A DNA stretch of 64,000 nt from Tragulus kanchil (Eukaryota; Chordata; Mammalia; Artiodactyla; Tragulidae). Below are positions 30,905-41,918 of the stretch, piece after piece. The notes beneath the pieces are model-generated. The model was not told the DNA's origin and did no database searches. It saw only the letters and a program-made list of their open reading frames with translations. A program made the translations under genes and the position numbers. Where the stretch lies: contig JAIOJX010000031.1 in NCBI GenBank assembly GCA_022376925.1, positions 142,990,854 to 143,054,853 of the forward strand, read 5' to 3'. How positions within the stretch are numbered: position 1 is the stretch's first letter; each line of letters starts with the position of its first letter.

Positions 30905-31355
30905 AGAACAGACTTATGGACATTGTGAGGAGTGAACACTGGGTGAGAGGCATGGAAAGAGTAACATGGAAACCTACACTATTATATGTAAAAGAGATCA
31001 CTATTGTCAATGTGCTGTGGGAATAAGGGATCCTACATGGGGGCGATACGATGGCCTGGAGGGGTAGGATGGGGGGACTAGGAGGGGGGTGGAGGAGAAA
31101 TGGGGGCCAAGGATATACATATGACCAGTCTGGGATTATACATATCTGTAAACAATGAAACATTGTGAAAGTTAAAAGCAAAAATTTTTAAAAAAGGAAT
31201 AAATAAATAAATGGAAACTCAAAAAAAAAAAAAAAACCACACAAAACTGTCAAATTGGGTGAACAAACTTGAAGATAATGCCACTACCAGATTTTAAGAC
31301 AGAAAAGCACCTGCCACCAATAAAAGTTCATTAAAGGCAAAAAAAAAAAAAAAAA
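30905..31355 (+). mobile_element. 5'-truncated L1 3' end with probable 3' transduction
   Basis: Positions 30905-31220 have the ruminant L1 3' UTR pattern: CAGACTTATGGAC, GTAACATGGAAACC, a long G-rich stretch, then ATACATATG and an A-rich end. A first A-run at 31221-31236 is followed by about 100 unrelated bases (31237-31338) with AATAAA at 31319-31324 and a second A-run starting at 31339. A perfect target-site duplication, AGACTTCCTG, encloses everything (30895-30904 and 31356-31365). One retrotransposition event that read through the L1 poly(A) signal explains this. Confidence 0.7.
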
Positions 31356-31365
31356 AGACTTCCTG

Positions 31366-31713
31366 GATCTGTGAGTTTGAATACAAACTAAGGATAGTGG
31401 GCTCCACCTCCTGGGCACCCTCTGTTCTATAGAATCAGAGGCATTAGGATAATACAGCATGTTACGGGAAAGATGACTAGTGGGCTTCGAAAGCTAGACC
31501 AGTAGGAAACAGCAACACTTCTTGTCCTCTACTCCAGGCACAGGTTCACACAAGGCCAGGGTGGAGGTATGGAAAGGAAACATGGGTCCAACTAACACTG
31601 ATGAGGTCACAGGGTAGGAAGGAGCAAGGATCCGGGGAAAGATACAGGGAGAAGAGCAAGGCTGGCCTAAAAAGGAACAACTTAGTTGGTATGTTCTTTT
31701 AAAATGCTACCTT
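31366..31713. other. No feature recognised
   Basis: Unique sequence, somewhat purine-rich, between the L1 insertion and a possible minus-strand exon. Confidence 0.3.
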
Positions 31714-31914
31714 TCAAGAATCAACCAGCCATTCATGGAAAGATCTGTTACTGTTGCTGTTTTCTCTAGGGATCTGAATATTTGTGATACAGAGTGCAAT
31801 GAAACCAATGAGAATGGCATAAATGCTAACCAGCGCCACCTGATGTTTCCTTCCCCATAACTTATGACAGAGCAAAGGCAAAAGCACAAAGAACCAGAGA
31901 GAAAACCTGTTCAC
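31714..31914 (-). other. Possible exon or pseudogene fragment encoding two membrane segments
   Basis: A 66-codon frame outside any repeat I recognise encodes two hydrophobic stretches: residues about 3-16 (FSLWFFVLLPLL) and 26-46 (VALVSIYAILIGFIALCITN), joined by a basic loop HKLWGRKHQ. The C-terminal part is polar (IPRENSNSNR) and ends at a stop. On the minus strand AACAG precedes the frame as a weak acceptor with a poor pyrimidine tract. No family was recognised. It could be a terminal exon, a relic or a chance hydrophobic frame. Confidence 0.22.
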
Positions 31915-32003
31915 CGATCCTCCTTTTACAAATCACTGGATATTTGACACAACAGGAGGGTAACTTTTTTCTGAGGAAATGTTTTATATGTACCAACCAA
32001 AAG

Positions 32004-34233
32004 AATACAGAATAATAGAATCAATTCTTGTACACCCACTGGACAGTCATGTTTGAACCATATGCTTTGAAGAATAATTAGCTCAGGGGCAAACATCAGC
32101 CCACATCAAATGTGATGTTCTTCCTCACTAAACCCTTCAAAAAATTTTGTAAAGCATTTTCTATGACTGTTTTACCTTCCCTTTTTTGTAAAATTGCAGA
32201 GTGATTCAGCAGATCACACAATTGTCATGATTTTTAACCTAATTTTGGAAGAGAAATAACACATAAATGTGGTTTAAAACAAAATCCAAAAAGTACATAA
32301 TGGTACAAAATTAGAATGTACAAGCCTCTCTTCTTCCCTAACCTTTTGAATATCAATGATAGCTATTGTTAACAGCTTCTCATTTATCTTTCCTTCAAAA
32401 GGAAACAAAACCACATTCATGATTTTATACTTATGCCAAGGCAATCTTATAGCTTGTTGTTTTTACTCAATTCGCCATATCATGGTAGTATTTCCTTGTC
32501 TATACATACCATGGTGACACATATTTTTAACAACTAGATGGACGTGCCATGTTTATATAGCTAGTCCCCTGCTGATGAACATGTAGGTTACCAATATTCT
32601 AGTATTACACTTGATGTTCCAATGAATAACCTCACATATATGTCTATAAGAATATCCATAAAGCAATTCTGTAGATATGGAATCTCTGAATCAAAGGAGA
32701 TATTCATTTCTAATTTTAGCAAATTTTGCCACATTACTTTACAAAATGGTTTTCCTCAGTTACATTTTCACCAAAAGCTGTAAGAGTACACATTCACTTA
32801 TACTCTTATTTAACTGACTTATAAAGCTGACTATATTAATGATTATATACCACTATAAATTTGATCTGTTACTTTAATCATGGAACATAACTAAATATAC
32901 TTTGCATGGAGATTAGCACTTTGTGTTCCTTTTTGAATGAACTTGGGAAAAACTCGAGAACACGCTATTGCAAAGCATCTTCATCAAACGCCTCTCCTAG
33001 TTTCACACTGAGAATCATTACCTAAGAGGCTTCCCGATCCCAAGAGTCAAGTCTCTGATTCAGCGAGCCTCACCAAGAATTCACATTTCCAACAAACATG
33101 ACCAGGGCTGAGGGCTTCAAAAAAAGGGCCAAAATACAGAATAATAGAATCAATTCTTGTACACCCACTGGACAGTCATGTTTGATGTTGAAGAATAATT
33201 AGCTCAGGGCAAACATCAGCCCACATCAAATGTGATGTTCTTCCTCACTAAACCCTTCAAAAAATTTTGTAAAGCATTTTCTATGACTGTTTTACCTTCC
33301 CTTTTTTGTAAAATTGCAGAGTGATTCAGCAGATCACACAATTGTCATGATTTTTAACCTAATTTTGGAAGAGAAATAACACATAAATGTGGTTTAAAAC
33401 AAAATCCAAAAAGTACATAATGGTACAAAATTAGAATGTACAAGCCTCTCTTCTTCCCTAACCTTTTGAATATCAATGATAGCTATTGTTAACAGCTTCT
33501 CATTTATCTTTCCTTCAAAAGGAAACAAAACCACATTCATGATTTTATACTTATGCCAAGGCAATCTTATAGCTTGTTTTTTTTACTCAATTCGCCATAT
33601 CATGGTAGTATTTCCTTGTCTATACATACCATGGTGACACATATTTTTAACAACTAGATGGACGTGCCATGTTTATATAGCTAGTCCCCTGCTGATGAAC
33701 ATGTAGGTTACCAATATTCTAGTATTACACTTGATGTTCCAATGAATAACCTCACATATATGTCTATAAGAATATCCATAAAGCAATTCTGTAGATATGG
33801 AATCTCTGAATCAAAGGAGATATTCATTTCTAATTTTAGCAAATTTTGCCACATTACTTTACAAAATGGTTTTCCTCAGTTACATTTTCACCAAAAGCTG
33901 TAAGAGTACACATTCACTTATACTCTTATTTAACTGACTTATAAAGCTGACTATATTAATGATTATATACCACTATAAATTTGATCTGTTACTTTAATCA
34001 TGGAACATAACTAAATATACTTTGCATGGAGATTAGCACTTTGTGTTCCTTTTTGAATGAACTTGGGAAAAACTCGAGAACATGCTATTGCAAAGCATCT
34101 TCATCAAACGCCTCTCCTAGTTTCACACTGAGAATCATTACCTAAGAGGCTTCCCGATCCCAAGAGTCAAGTCTCTGATTCAGCGAGCCTCACCAAGAAT
34201 TCACATTTCCAACAAACATGACCAGGGCTGAGG
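32004..34233 (+). repeat. Direct duplication, ~1.11-kb unit with 19-bp filler
   Basis: Left copy 32004-33113, right copy 33133-34233. The right copy lacks about 9 bases near 33186 and has CTTGTTTTTT for CTTGTTGTTT. Nineteen bases at 33114-33132 belong to neither copy. The unit includes an antisense old L1-like relic and a possible MER5-like end. Confidence 0.96.
32400..32830 (-). mobile_element. Ancient L1/HAL1 relic, antisense
   Basis: The plus strand reads GCTGATGAACATGTAGGTTACC, CCAATGAATAACCTCACATATATG, GGAATCTCTGAATCAAAGG and CTTTACAAAATGGTTTTCC in the order of a reversed ancient L1 3' region. It repeats at 33520-33950, and its end occurs a third time near 34987-35045. Confidence 0.5.
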
Positions 34234-34639
34234 TTGTCTTATAAAAACAATGAAATAGAACCAGTGATATTTACATCACACTCAACTTACGAAGCACAAC
34301 AGCAGGTGAAATTACCTGAAAATAGAGAGATCTAGTGCCTTGAAGGAGAGATCTGATCAAAGAGAGGGTTGGTGGCTTAGCAGCAAGATTAATGTTGGGA
34401 TAGTGGCCCATCACATAACTGAAGGAGAAAAGTGAGCACCAAGAATAGCTTTCACCTTCATTTCCAGATACTGCATTTTTTTTTTTTTTGAAATAGCTCA
34501 TTTTGTATTTACAAAGAAAGATGGGAATGACTGAATGTCGGCACCAAGATGACCCCTAGAGCAGGTGTAGAGAAATGGATGTGATGAATTCAGGTAATTG
34601 CGGTCTGCGATGAATGAAATCCCCTTTGTAATTCTTCAA

Positions 34640-34990
34640 CCTAGACTGTATTTTAGAATCATCTGGAGGACTTCTTTTCTGTTTATTTTTTGGCTGTGCT
34701 GGGTTTTCGTTGCAGCCCATGGACTTTCTCTGGTTGCAGACCACAAGCTCTAGAAAGCATGGGCTCCATAGTTGCAGTGCACAGACTGGGTTGCTCTGAG
34801 GCATCCAAATCTTAGTTCCCTGACTGGGGATTGAACTGTGTCCCCTGAACTGAAAGGTGGATTCTTAACCACTTAACCACCAGGAAGTCTCTGGAGAGTT
34901 TTTAAATCATTCAAGGCCTGGGTCTTACCTCAGACCCGCTGAGTCTAGGCTTAAGCACTGGTTTTAAAAGTTTCCTCAGAAGATTTTAAT
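34640..34990 (+). mobile_element. MER5A-like element split by CHR SINE
   Basis: TTTTAGAATCATCTGGAGGAC before the SINE, and GGAGAGTTTTTAAATCATTC, GCCTGGGTCTTACCTCAGAC and AAAAGTTTCCTCAGAAGATTTTAA after it, follow the MER5A consensus order. The CHR SINE at 34679-34893 splits it. The right part recurs at about 36018-36120 and 37148-37250. Confidence 0.6.
34679..34893 (-). mobile_element. CHR SINE, antisense
   Basis: The minus strand reads AGACTTCCTGGTGGTTAAGTGG, AAGAATCCACCTTTCAGTTC, GTTCAATCCCCAGTCAGGG, CAACTATGGAGCCCATGC and AACCCAGCACAGCCAAAA, the classic CHR layout. Open frames through it are not genes. Copies of it occur at 35804-36018 and, truncated, 36973-37148. Confidence 0.85.
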
Positions 34991-35803
34991 TTTAGCAAAT
35001 TTTGCCACATTACTTTAAAATGCCATTTACAAAAATTCACCTTATACTCTTATTTAACTGACTTATAAAGCTGACTATATTAATGATTATATACCACTAT
35101 AAATTTGATCTGTTACTTTAATCATGGAACATAACTAAATATACTTTGCATGGAGATTAGCACTTTGTGTTCCTTTTTGAATGAACTTGGGAAAAACTCG
35201 AGAACATGCTATTGCAAAGCATCTTCATCAAACGCCTCTCCTAGTTTCACACTGAGAATCATTACCTAAGAGGCTTCCCGATCCCAAGAGTCAAGTCTCT
35301 GATTCAGCGAGCCTCACCAAGAATTCACATTTCCAACAAACATGACCAGGGCTGAGGTTGTCTTATAAAAACAATGAAATAGAACCAGTGATATTTACAT
35401 CACACTCAACTTACGAAGCACAACAGCAGGTGAAATTACCTGAAAATAGAGAGATCTAGTGCCTTGAAGGAGAGATCTGATCAAAGAGAGGGTTGGTGGC
35501 TTAGCAGCAAGATTAATGTTGGGATAGTGGCCCATCACATAACTGAAGGAGAAAAGTGAGCACCAAGAATAGCTTTCACCTTCATTTCCAGATACTGCAT
35601 TTTTTTTTTTTTTTGAAATAGCTCATTTTGTATTTACAAAGAAAGATGGGAATGACTGAATGTCGGCACCAAGATGACCCCTAGAGCAGGTGTAGAGAAA
35701 TGGATGTGATGAATTCAGGTAATTGCGGTCTGTGATGAATGAAATCCCCTTTGTAATTCTTCAACCTAGACTGTATTTTAGAATCATCTGGAGGACTTCT
35801 TTT

Positions 35804-36018
35804 CTGTTTATTTTTTGGCTGTGCTGGGTTTTCGTTGCAGCCCATGGACTTTCTCTGGTTGCAGACCACAAGCTCTAGAAAGCATGGGCTCCATAGTTGC
35901 AGTGCACAGACTGGGTTGCTCTGAGGCATCCAAATCTTAGTTCCCTGACTGGGGATTGAACTGTGTCCCCTGAACTGAAAGGTGGATTCTTAACCACTTA
36001 ACCACCAGGGAAGTCTCT
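35804..36018 (-). mobile_element. CHR SINE, second copy
   Basis: Copy of 34679-34893 created by the local duplication; it has CCAGGGAAG where the first copy has CCAGGAAG. Confidence 0.85.
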
Positions 36019-36152
36019 GGAGAGTTTTTTAAATCATTCAAGGCCTGGGTCTTACCTCAGACCCGCTGAGTCTAGGCTTAAGCACTGGTTTTTAAAAAGT
36101 TTCCTCAGAAGATTTTAATATGCAGAGCTAAATTTGAGGACCTCTTTATTAA

Positions 36153-36362
36153 GGGCTTCCCTAGTGACTCAGACAGTAAAGAATCTATCTGTAGTGCAGG
36201 AGACCAGGGTTCCATCCCTGGGTTGGGAAGATCCCCTAGCGAAGCAAATGGCTACCCACTCCAGGAGTCCTATCTGGAGAATCCCATGGACAGAGGAGTC
36301 TGGCAGGCTACAGTCCATGGGGTCACAAAAAATCAAATACAAACAAGCGACTGACACTTTCA
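36153..36362 (+). mobile_element. Bov-tA SINE
   Basis: GGGCTTCCCTAGTGACTCAG, GTAAAGAATCTATCTG, CCATCCCTGGGTTGGG, GGCTACCCACTCCAGG and CTACAGTCCATGGGGTCAC with tail GCGACTGACACTTTCAG. It repeats at 37283-37492. Confidence 0.9.
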
Positions 36363-36639
36363 GTTTTCATTAAGAGCATCCTGTAGGGTTTAGGTACATT
36401 TTCAAGATCTTCCTAAGGTCTTTAGCTAATCTAGGGATCAATCCAGAAACCTCATGACTACTAAGCCCTGCTGTAACAATCTGAAATCAGTATTTGGCAT
36501 GATGTCTATTATAAGGCCGTGTATACAGAAAAGTTAGTCACATGAAGCACAATGAAATACAGTGAATATAAAGTTCCTGTGGGTGTTTGAAGGAATTAAT
36601 CTTAAAAAAAATAAATAAACCCTCACTCTACTAGTGGTG

Positions 36640-36930
36640 ATCTGGAGAGCATCTTAGCAATTTAAATCAAGAGCCTTAAAAATGTACATATCTGTTGACC
36701 CACAAATCCCATGTCTAGAAACCAGGGATATTTACAAAGTCTAGGCCTGGACTAGGATGGTAACTGCTGAATTGTCTTTATCACAAAACTGGAACCAAGT
36801 CATCTAATCACCATTAATACATTCAATATTTAGAGTGGAATATTATAAATCATTTAAAACAGTATGCTCAGAATATCAGATTAGTCATTCATTGACTTAA
36901 AATGAATAACATGCATAATATTCAAACACA
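36640..36930 (+). mobile_element. Ancient L1 relic
   Basis: TGTTGACCCACAAATCCC, ATGTCTAGAAACCAGGGATA, ATCACAAAACTGGAACCAAG, TAATACATTCAATATTTAGAG and GTGGAATATTATAAATCATTT follow the end of an old L1 ORF2. It is non-coding and repeats at 37770-38060. Confidence 0.55.
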
Positions 36931-37282
36931 TTTGAAGTGAAAAAGCAAGCTGTAAAGTTCCACATGTAGCATCATGGACTTTCTCTGGTTGCAGACCACA
37001 AGCTCTAGAAAGCATGGGCTCCATAGTTGCAGTGCACAGACTGGGTTGCTCTGAGGCATCCAAATCTTAGTTCCCTGACTGGGGATTGAACTGTGTCCCC
37101 TGAACTGAAAGGTGGATTCTTAACCACTTAACCACCAGGGAAGTCTCTGGAGAGTTTTTTAAATCATTCAAGGCCTGGGTCTTACCTCAGACCCACTGAG
37201 TCTAGGCTTAAGCACTGGTTTTTAAAAAGTTTCCTCAGAAGATTTTAATATGCAGAGCTAAATTTGAGGACCTCTTTATTAA

Positions 37283-37492
37283 GGGCTTCCCTAGTGACTC
37301 AGACAGTAAAGAATCTATCTGTAGTGCAGGAGACCAGGGTTCCATCCCTGGGTTGGGAAGATCCCCTAGCGAAGCAAATGGCTACCCACTCCAGGAGTCC
37401 TATCTGGAGAATCCCATGGACAGAGGAGTCTGGCAGGCTACAGTCCATGGGGTCACAAAAAATCAAATACAAACAAGCGACTGACACTTTCA
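37283..37492 (+). mobile_element. Bov-tA SINE, duplicate copy
   Basis: Second copy of 36153-36362 from the 1130-bp duplication, with no visible difference. Confidence 0.9.
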
Positions 37493-38214
37493 GTTTTCAT
37501 TAAGAGCATCCTGTAGGGTTTAGGTACATTTTCAAGATCTTCCTAAGGTCTTTAGCTAATCTAGGGATCAATCCAGAAACCTCATGACTACTAAGCCCTG
37601 CTGTAACAATCTGAAATCAGTATTTGGCATGATGTCTATTATAAGGCCGTGTATACAGAAAAGTTAGTCACATGAAGCACAATGAAATACAGTGAATATA
37701 AAGTTCCTGTGGGTGTTTGAAGGAATTAATCTTAAAAAAAATAAATAAACCCTCACTCTACTAGTGGTGATCTGGAGAGCATCTTAGCAATTTAAATCAA
37801 GAGCCTTAAAAATGTACATATCTGTTGACCCACAAATCCCATGTCTAGAAACCAGGGATATTTACAAAGTCTAGGCCTGGACTAGGATGGTAACTGCTGA
37901 ATTGTCTTTATCACAAAACTGGAACCAAGTCATCTAATCACCATTAATACATTCAATATTTAGAGTGGAATATTATAAATCATTTAAAACAGTATGCTCA
38001 GAATATCAGATTAGTCATTCATTGACTTAAAATGAATAACATGCATAATATTCAAACACATTTGAAGTGAAAAAGCAAGCTGTAAAGTTCCACATGTAGC
38101 ATCATCGCACTTCTCTGCAAACAATATAACTGTACCACATTTACCAAGGGCTTTCGTCATTCTAGGCATGGGTTCTAAATGCTTGAAAACATTCATTCCT
38201 TCATGCTTCCAATT

Positions 38215-38370
38215 CCTGCGGTGTCACTATTTTTGCCTCCCTTTAAAGATGAAACTGCTGGGACACAGAAGTCACTAACATGCCTGAGGTCACACAGCCC
38301 GTAAGTGGCAGACCAGAGTCACAGACTCTGGCCCAGAGTCCATGTTTCTCCATTGCACTACACTGCTGAC
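38215..38370 (+). mobile_element. MIR SINE
   Basis: CTTTAAAGATGAAACTGCTGGG, ACACAGAAGTCACTAACATGCC, TGAGGTCACACAGCCCGTAAG, TGGCAGACCAGAG and GGCCCAGAGTCCATG match the MIR 3' half and core in order. Confidence 0.8.
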
Positions 38371-38776
38371 ATGGGCTGATATGCACAAGGTGTCTGGAGG
38401 AATAAAAGGAAAGTTTACAGTCTACCCTTTGTTAATAAATAATCTGTTTCTTCTACAATGAGCATATATGACATAGTTTTTAAAGTTAGTATATATATTT
38501 TTAAACTTTGTATTTTATATTAGAGTCACTTAGCAACGTTGTGATTGTTTCAGGTGGACGGCAAAGGGATGCAGCCCTACCGAAACATGTCTCTATTTTC
38601 CCCCAGACTCCCCTCCTATCCAGGCTGGCGCACAACACTGAGCAGAGTTCCCTAGGCTCTACACTAAGTCCTTGGGGGTTGTCTGCTTTAAATATAGCAG
38701 TATGTACAGGATGATCCCTTCTATATTTTTCAGGAACAAAAAATCCATTAAGCATACCAAATAAAAATTGGAGGGA

Positions 38777-39114
38777 GGGCTTCCCATGGTGGTCCAGTGG
38801 GTAAGGACACCGCCTTGCAGTGCAAGGGGCGCCGGTTCCATCCCTGGCCTGGGAAGATCCCACGTGCCGCGGAGCGGCTGGACGGATGTGTCCAATTACC
38901 GAGCTGGAGCTCCGGAGCTCTGGAGCGCATGCGCCCAGAGCCGGTGCTCTGCAACGACAGACGCCACCGCGATGGGAGGCCCACAGGAGCCGAAGAACAA
39001 AGACGGATGAAAATAGAGAAATGAAAGACCAATAGAAGTGGCCCGCCCGCTCCCCTCCCTCCCCAACCCGACCCCCGCCCAAAATAAATAAGTAAATCTT
39101 AAAAAAAAAAAAAA
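38777..39114 (+). mobile_element. CHR-like SINE, long-tail type
   Basis: It is nearly the same as the element at 23125: GGGCTTCCCATGGTGGTCCAG, AGGGGCGCCGGTTCC, GCGGAGCGGCTGGACGG, GCATGCGCCCAGAGCC and GACAGACGCCACCGCGATGGG. A C-rich segment (about 39043-39080) precedes AAATAAATAAGTAAATC and poly(A). TGGAGGGA flanks it at 38769-38776 and 39115-39122. A small internal duplication, GGAGCTCCGGAGCTCTGGAG, is present near 38905-38925. The intact CpGs suggest a young copy. Confidence 0.88.
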
Positions 39115-39727
39115 TGGAGGGAAGAAAGAAAGGTGTACAAAGGACAAGGAGGTTAGGCATCTGCCCAGTGAGGAAAGCTAGGGAGAAGAACCTGGCTCTA
39201 AAAATCTGTGCAGATCCTAGCCTGGCAGGTCCTTTCCTTACCTGTTCTGCTGAACAACCAAAGGTGCAAATATGCAAAATGAGGAAGGAGGCAGCAGCCA
39301 GGAGGTGAATGGGTAAATTCGGTGGCGTATCCTGGAGCTCTTTCGGGACAGAAAAGAGAATTTGAGAGGAGAGCTGAGTAGGGAGAAGGAACCAGTGAGG
39401 AGATGCTGAAAATGCATGACAGTCAAAAGACTAGGTGAGTGGGAGGGTTAGTTAAGTGGAGGTGAAAGAAAGGAGAGAGAGACAAGACCTCACTTCACAA
39501 GACCTCACTTCACAAGACCCCACTTATATGAGACATTAAAAAAGGAGGCCAGCGAGGGAACAACACCTGACACCTTCCCAGTGAGATCTGATGAGCAGCT
39601 GGAGCTCAGCAAAAGCCAAACGTTGAAAGTTTGGTGCAGCCAATTTACTGATGAAGGAGTGGGGCTCATCAGGGACACGTGGGATAGCTTCAGAGCAGTG
39701 ATTTGGAGCTGAGCAGGAGCTAGATTT
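39115..39727. other. Purine-rich sequence with a 16-bp triplicate
   Basis: Unique sequence, purine-rich at 39355-39485. A short tandem repeat of CAAGACCTCACTTCA occurs about three times at 39483-39528. No coding frame is supported. Confidence 0.4.
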
Positions 39728-39950
39728 AGGCTTCCCAGGTGCCTCGGTGGTAAAGAATCTGCCTGCCAGTGTGGGGGACACAGGTTCAATCCCTGTGTCA
39801 GGAAGATCCCCTGGTGGGGGGGCGGGGGTGGCAAAGCAACCCTCTCTAGTAGTCTTGCCTGGAGAATTCCATGGACAGGGGAGCCTGGTGGACTACAGTC
39901 CACGGAGTCACAAAGAGTAAGACATGACTCGGTGACTGAACAACAAAGCT
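39728..39950 (+). mobile_element. Bov-tA SINE
   Basis: AGGCTTCCCAGGTGCCTCGG, GTAAAGAATCTGCCTGCC, GGTTCAATCCCTGTGTC, a G-run GGGGGGGCGGGGGTGG in place of GGAGAAGG, TAGTCTTGCCTGGAG and GACTGAACAACAAAG. The G-run is an odd local expansion. Confidence 0.9.
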
Positions 39951-39988
39951 CTGCTCTCAAGGGTCAATGTATGAATTTGTGATTTTGG

Positions 39989-40206
39989 GACTTCCCTAGT
40001 GGCTCAGATGGTAAAGAATCCGCCTGCAATACAGGATACCTGGGTTCAATCCCTAGAGTGGAAAGATCCCCAACCCAGGGGAGGGGATGGCAACCCACTC
40101 CAGCATTCTTGTCTGGAGAATCCCCATGGACAGAGGAGCCTGGCGGGCTGCAGTCCACGGGGTCACAAAGAGTCTAACATGAAAGAGCGACTAAGCACAG
40201 CAAAGC
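39989..40206 (+). mobile_element. Bov-tA SINE
   Basis: GGGACTTCCCTAGTGGCTCAG, CTGCAATACAGGATACCTGG, GGTTCAATCCCTAGAG, GATGGCAACCCACTCCAGC and GCTGCAGTCCACGGGGTC with tail GAGCGACTAAGCACAGC. It lies 40 bases after another Bov-tA on the same strand. Confidence 0.92.
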
Positions 40207-41545
40207 ACAGAAGCTAGACACCAGTGATCTATGATGGTGCTGCATATCCAGTTACTCTACTCCAAGTGACATCAGGAGAAATAAAATGCAGCTGTCGGAC
40301 CTTGGCCACAATGCTCTTCCCACTGACCCAGTGGCCCAGGCTTCTGGCTCACTGTGGTCATTAGTGTCTGTCAGCCAACGATGCTAGGCTGGAATTCTTC
40401 CCCTTTGACCAAAGCTTCAGTGGGCAGAACTGCTTCGGAAAGTAGGACATTCATTTTGAGCCGGAGAAAAAAAAATTCTAGAATATATTTAAAGACATGC
40501 AGCTGGCTGTGTTACTTTTAGGACCATATACTCGTTCAAACTATGATAACAAGTTCAAACCATTGCCTAGTAAAAATACTTTGGGTACAAGTGACTGACT
40601 TATAACTGATATGTAAATCTGTGCTCCTCAAGAATTCGACGGTGCTAGAAAACAGAAATTAAAACAGATCCTATTCAACATTTTAAGGACATCACTCCGT
40701 CTCATTCCCATGTTCAGCTTCTATTTTAAGAAGGTCTCTTCCCTTCTTCACAGATTCCCATCCTTATTACTGACAAGATAAGGTTAAATAAATAAAGTTT
40801 GACTCTACATTTTGCTCCACTTAGCAGATGCACTCAATATTTTCACACATTCACACTTAGAATTACAGCAAAAGAGCACATTCAAGCCAAGAAATAATTG
40901 TCTTTCACAATCGTTCTACAACCAGAACTCTCAAATTAATGGGTTTAATAGCAGATTTTCCCTCCTTTGGACACTAACCTCTTTCTGTCTTTAGATATAA
41001 CAGATGATACCTGGGAAGCCGGCAGAAATTATGCACAGACATGCACTCAGACAGTAAAAACCTCATTGTAGAAATAGCTATCCCTACAGTAAGTACTCAT
41101 ATAACTTTTTTTGCCTCCTTATTATTGCCATACATAATTCACTCCTCTGCAAGTTCAAATTGCATATTACAGCACATTAATGTTGGTCTTCCTTTATAGC
41201 AACCTATCATATGGTTAGCATTCTCATTTATAACTTAAATTACTTTTATTTCTCCAGCCATTTCACCTAACTACTTTGAATCAAATGGGGGAAACGCTCC
41301 TATATCCCAAATTGCAGAAAGAGGCAGTCCTAAGACCTGGCTGGAGCACAATGTTACCCGTATATGGGAGTGCACCCATCTCTGAGGTCAGTGGCTCTTC
41401 TGAACCCACAAAGACCAAAGGGAGGTGTGTTAGGGCTTCTTGACTCCATTTAGAAGCAGCCTCAGAAGTAGGTAGAACTGAGGACAACCTTTTAATAAAG
41501 ACTACCGCCAAATATATGCTTTTTAAGTGGAGAAGGGGAAAAAAA
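40207..41545. other. Unrecognised unique sequence
   Basis: About 1.3 kb with no recognised transposon and no supported coding frame. It is AT-rich from about 40480 onward. With 41000-42100 it forms one of the longest stretches free of ruminant repeats in the window. Confidence 0.3.
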
Positions 41546-41549
41546 GCAG

Positions 41550-41770
41550 TTTGGAACCTTCCAGTGGCTTCCCATTTACTCTAAGGTAAGAATAGAAACG
41601 CTAGCCCCTCCAGCTTTGGCCCCTGCCTGCCTTCCTGGTCTCCACATGGGCCCCTCCGCTTTGCCCTCTACACCGAAGCTTCCCACCCCTACCCTACAGG
41701 GTTAATTCCATCTTTTTGAAAACTCGAATTCAATCATTAGTCCCTCTTTCCTGGCCTCCCAACTGAATCA
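41550..41770 (+). mobile_element. L2 LINE fragment
   Basis: CCAGTGGCTTCCCATTTACTC, AAGGTAAGAATAG, GGCCCCTGCCTGCCTTCC, TGGGCCCCTCCGCTTTGC and CCCTCTTTCCTGGCCTCCC follow the L2 pattern (cttcccatt...aggataaag...ctggcccctgcctacct). It is old and non-coding. Confidence 0.5.
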
Positions 41771-41918
41771 CTTTGCTGGAGTATATAATCTTGGGCAGGA
41801 TAATTTATTAAAAGAGCTTTTTTTAATTATTATATATACATATGTGATCTTTCTTTTTTTCTCCCATTTCAAGCTTGCACTTTGACCTTTCTGTTCTCTG
41901 CATTACCAAGTTTTGCAG

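Larger units (their letters stand above)
33831..36119 (+). repeat. Direct duplication, ~1.13-1.16-kb unit, junction near 34986
   Basis: Left copy 33831-34986, right copy 34987-36119. The first 55 bases of the right copy are scrambled and shortened relative to the left (offset 1156 at the start, 1124 from 35041). Beyond that the copies match with small changes (GGTCTGCG/GGTCTGTG, CCAGGAAG/CCAGGGAAG, TTTTTAAATC/TTTTTTAAATC). The left end overlaps the previous right copy. Confidence 0.95.
35843..38105 (+). repeat. Direct tandem duplication, 1130-bp unit, junction at 36972/36973
   Basis: Left copy 35843-36972, right copy 36973-38105. They are nearly identical; one visible change is GACCCGCTG/GACCCACTG. 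Shared bases at the join are CATCATG-like. The left end lies inside the previous right copy, so the segment starting CATGGACTTTCTC occurs at 34712-like, 35843 and 36973 positions. Confidence 0.97.

Noticed and set aside
36973..37148. Processed pseudogene suggested by repeated antisense frames
   Set aside because: The frames derive from a truncated copy of the antisense CHR SINE.
38501..39277. 258-codon minus-strand open frame, the longest in the window
   Set aside because: It runs straight through the long-tail CHR-like SINE at 38777-39114, including the reversed poly(A) and C-rich tail; the peptide matches other SINE readings in the window.
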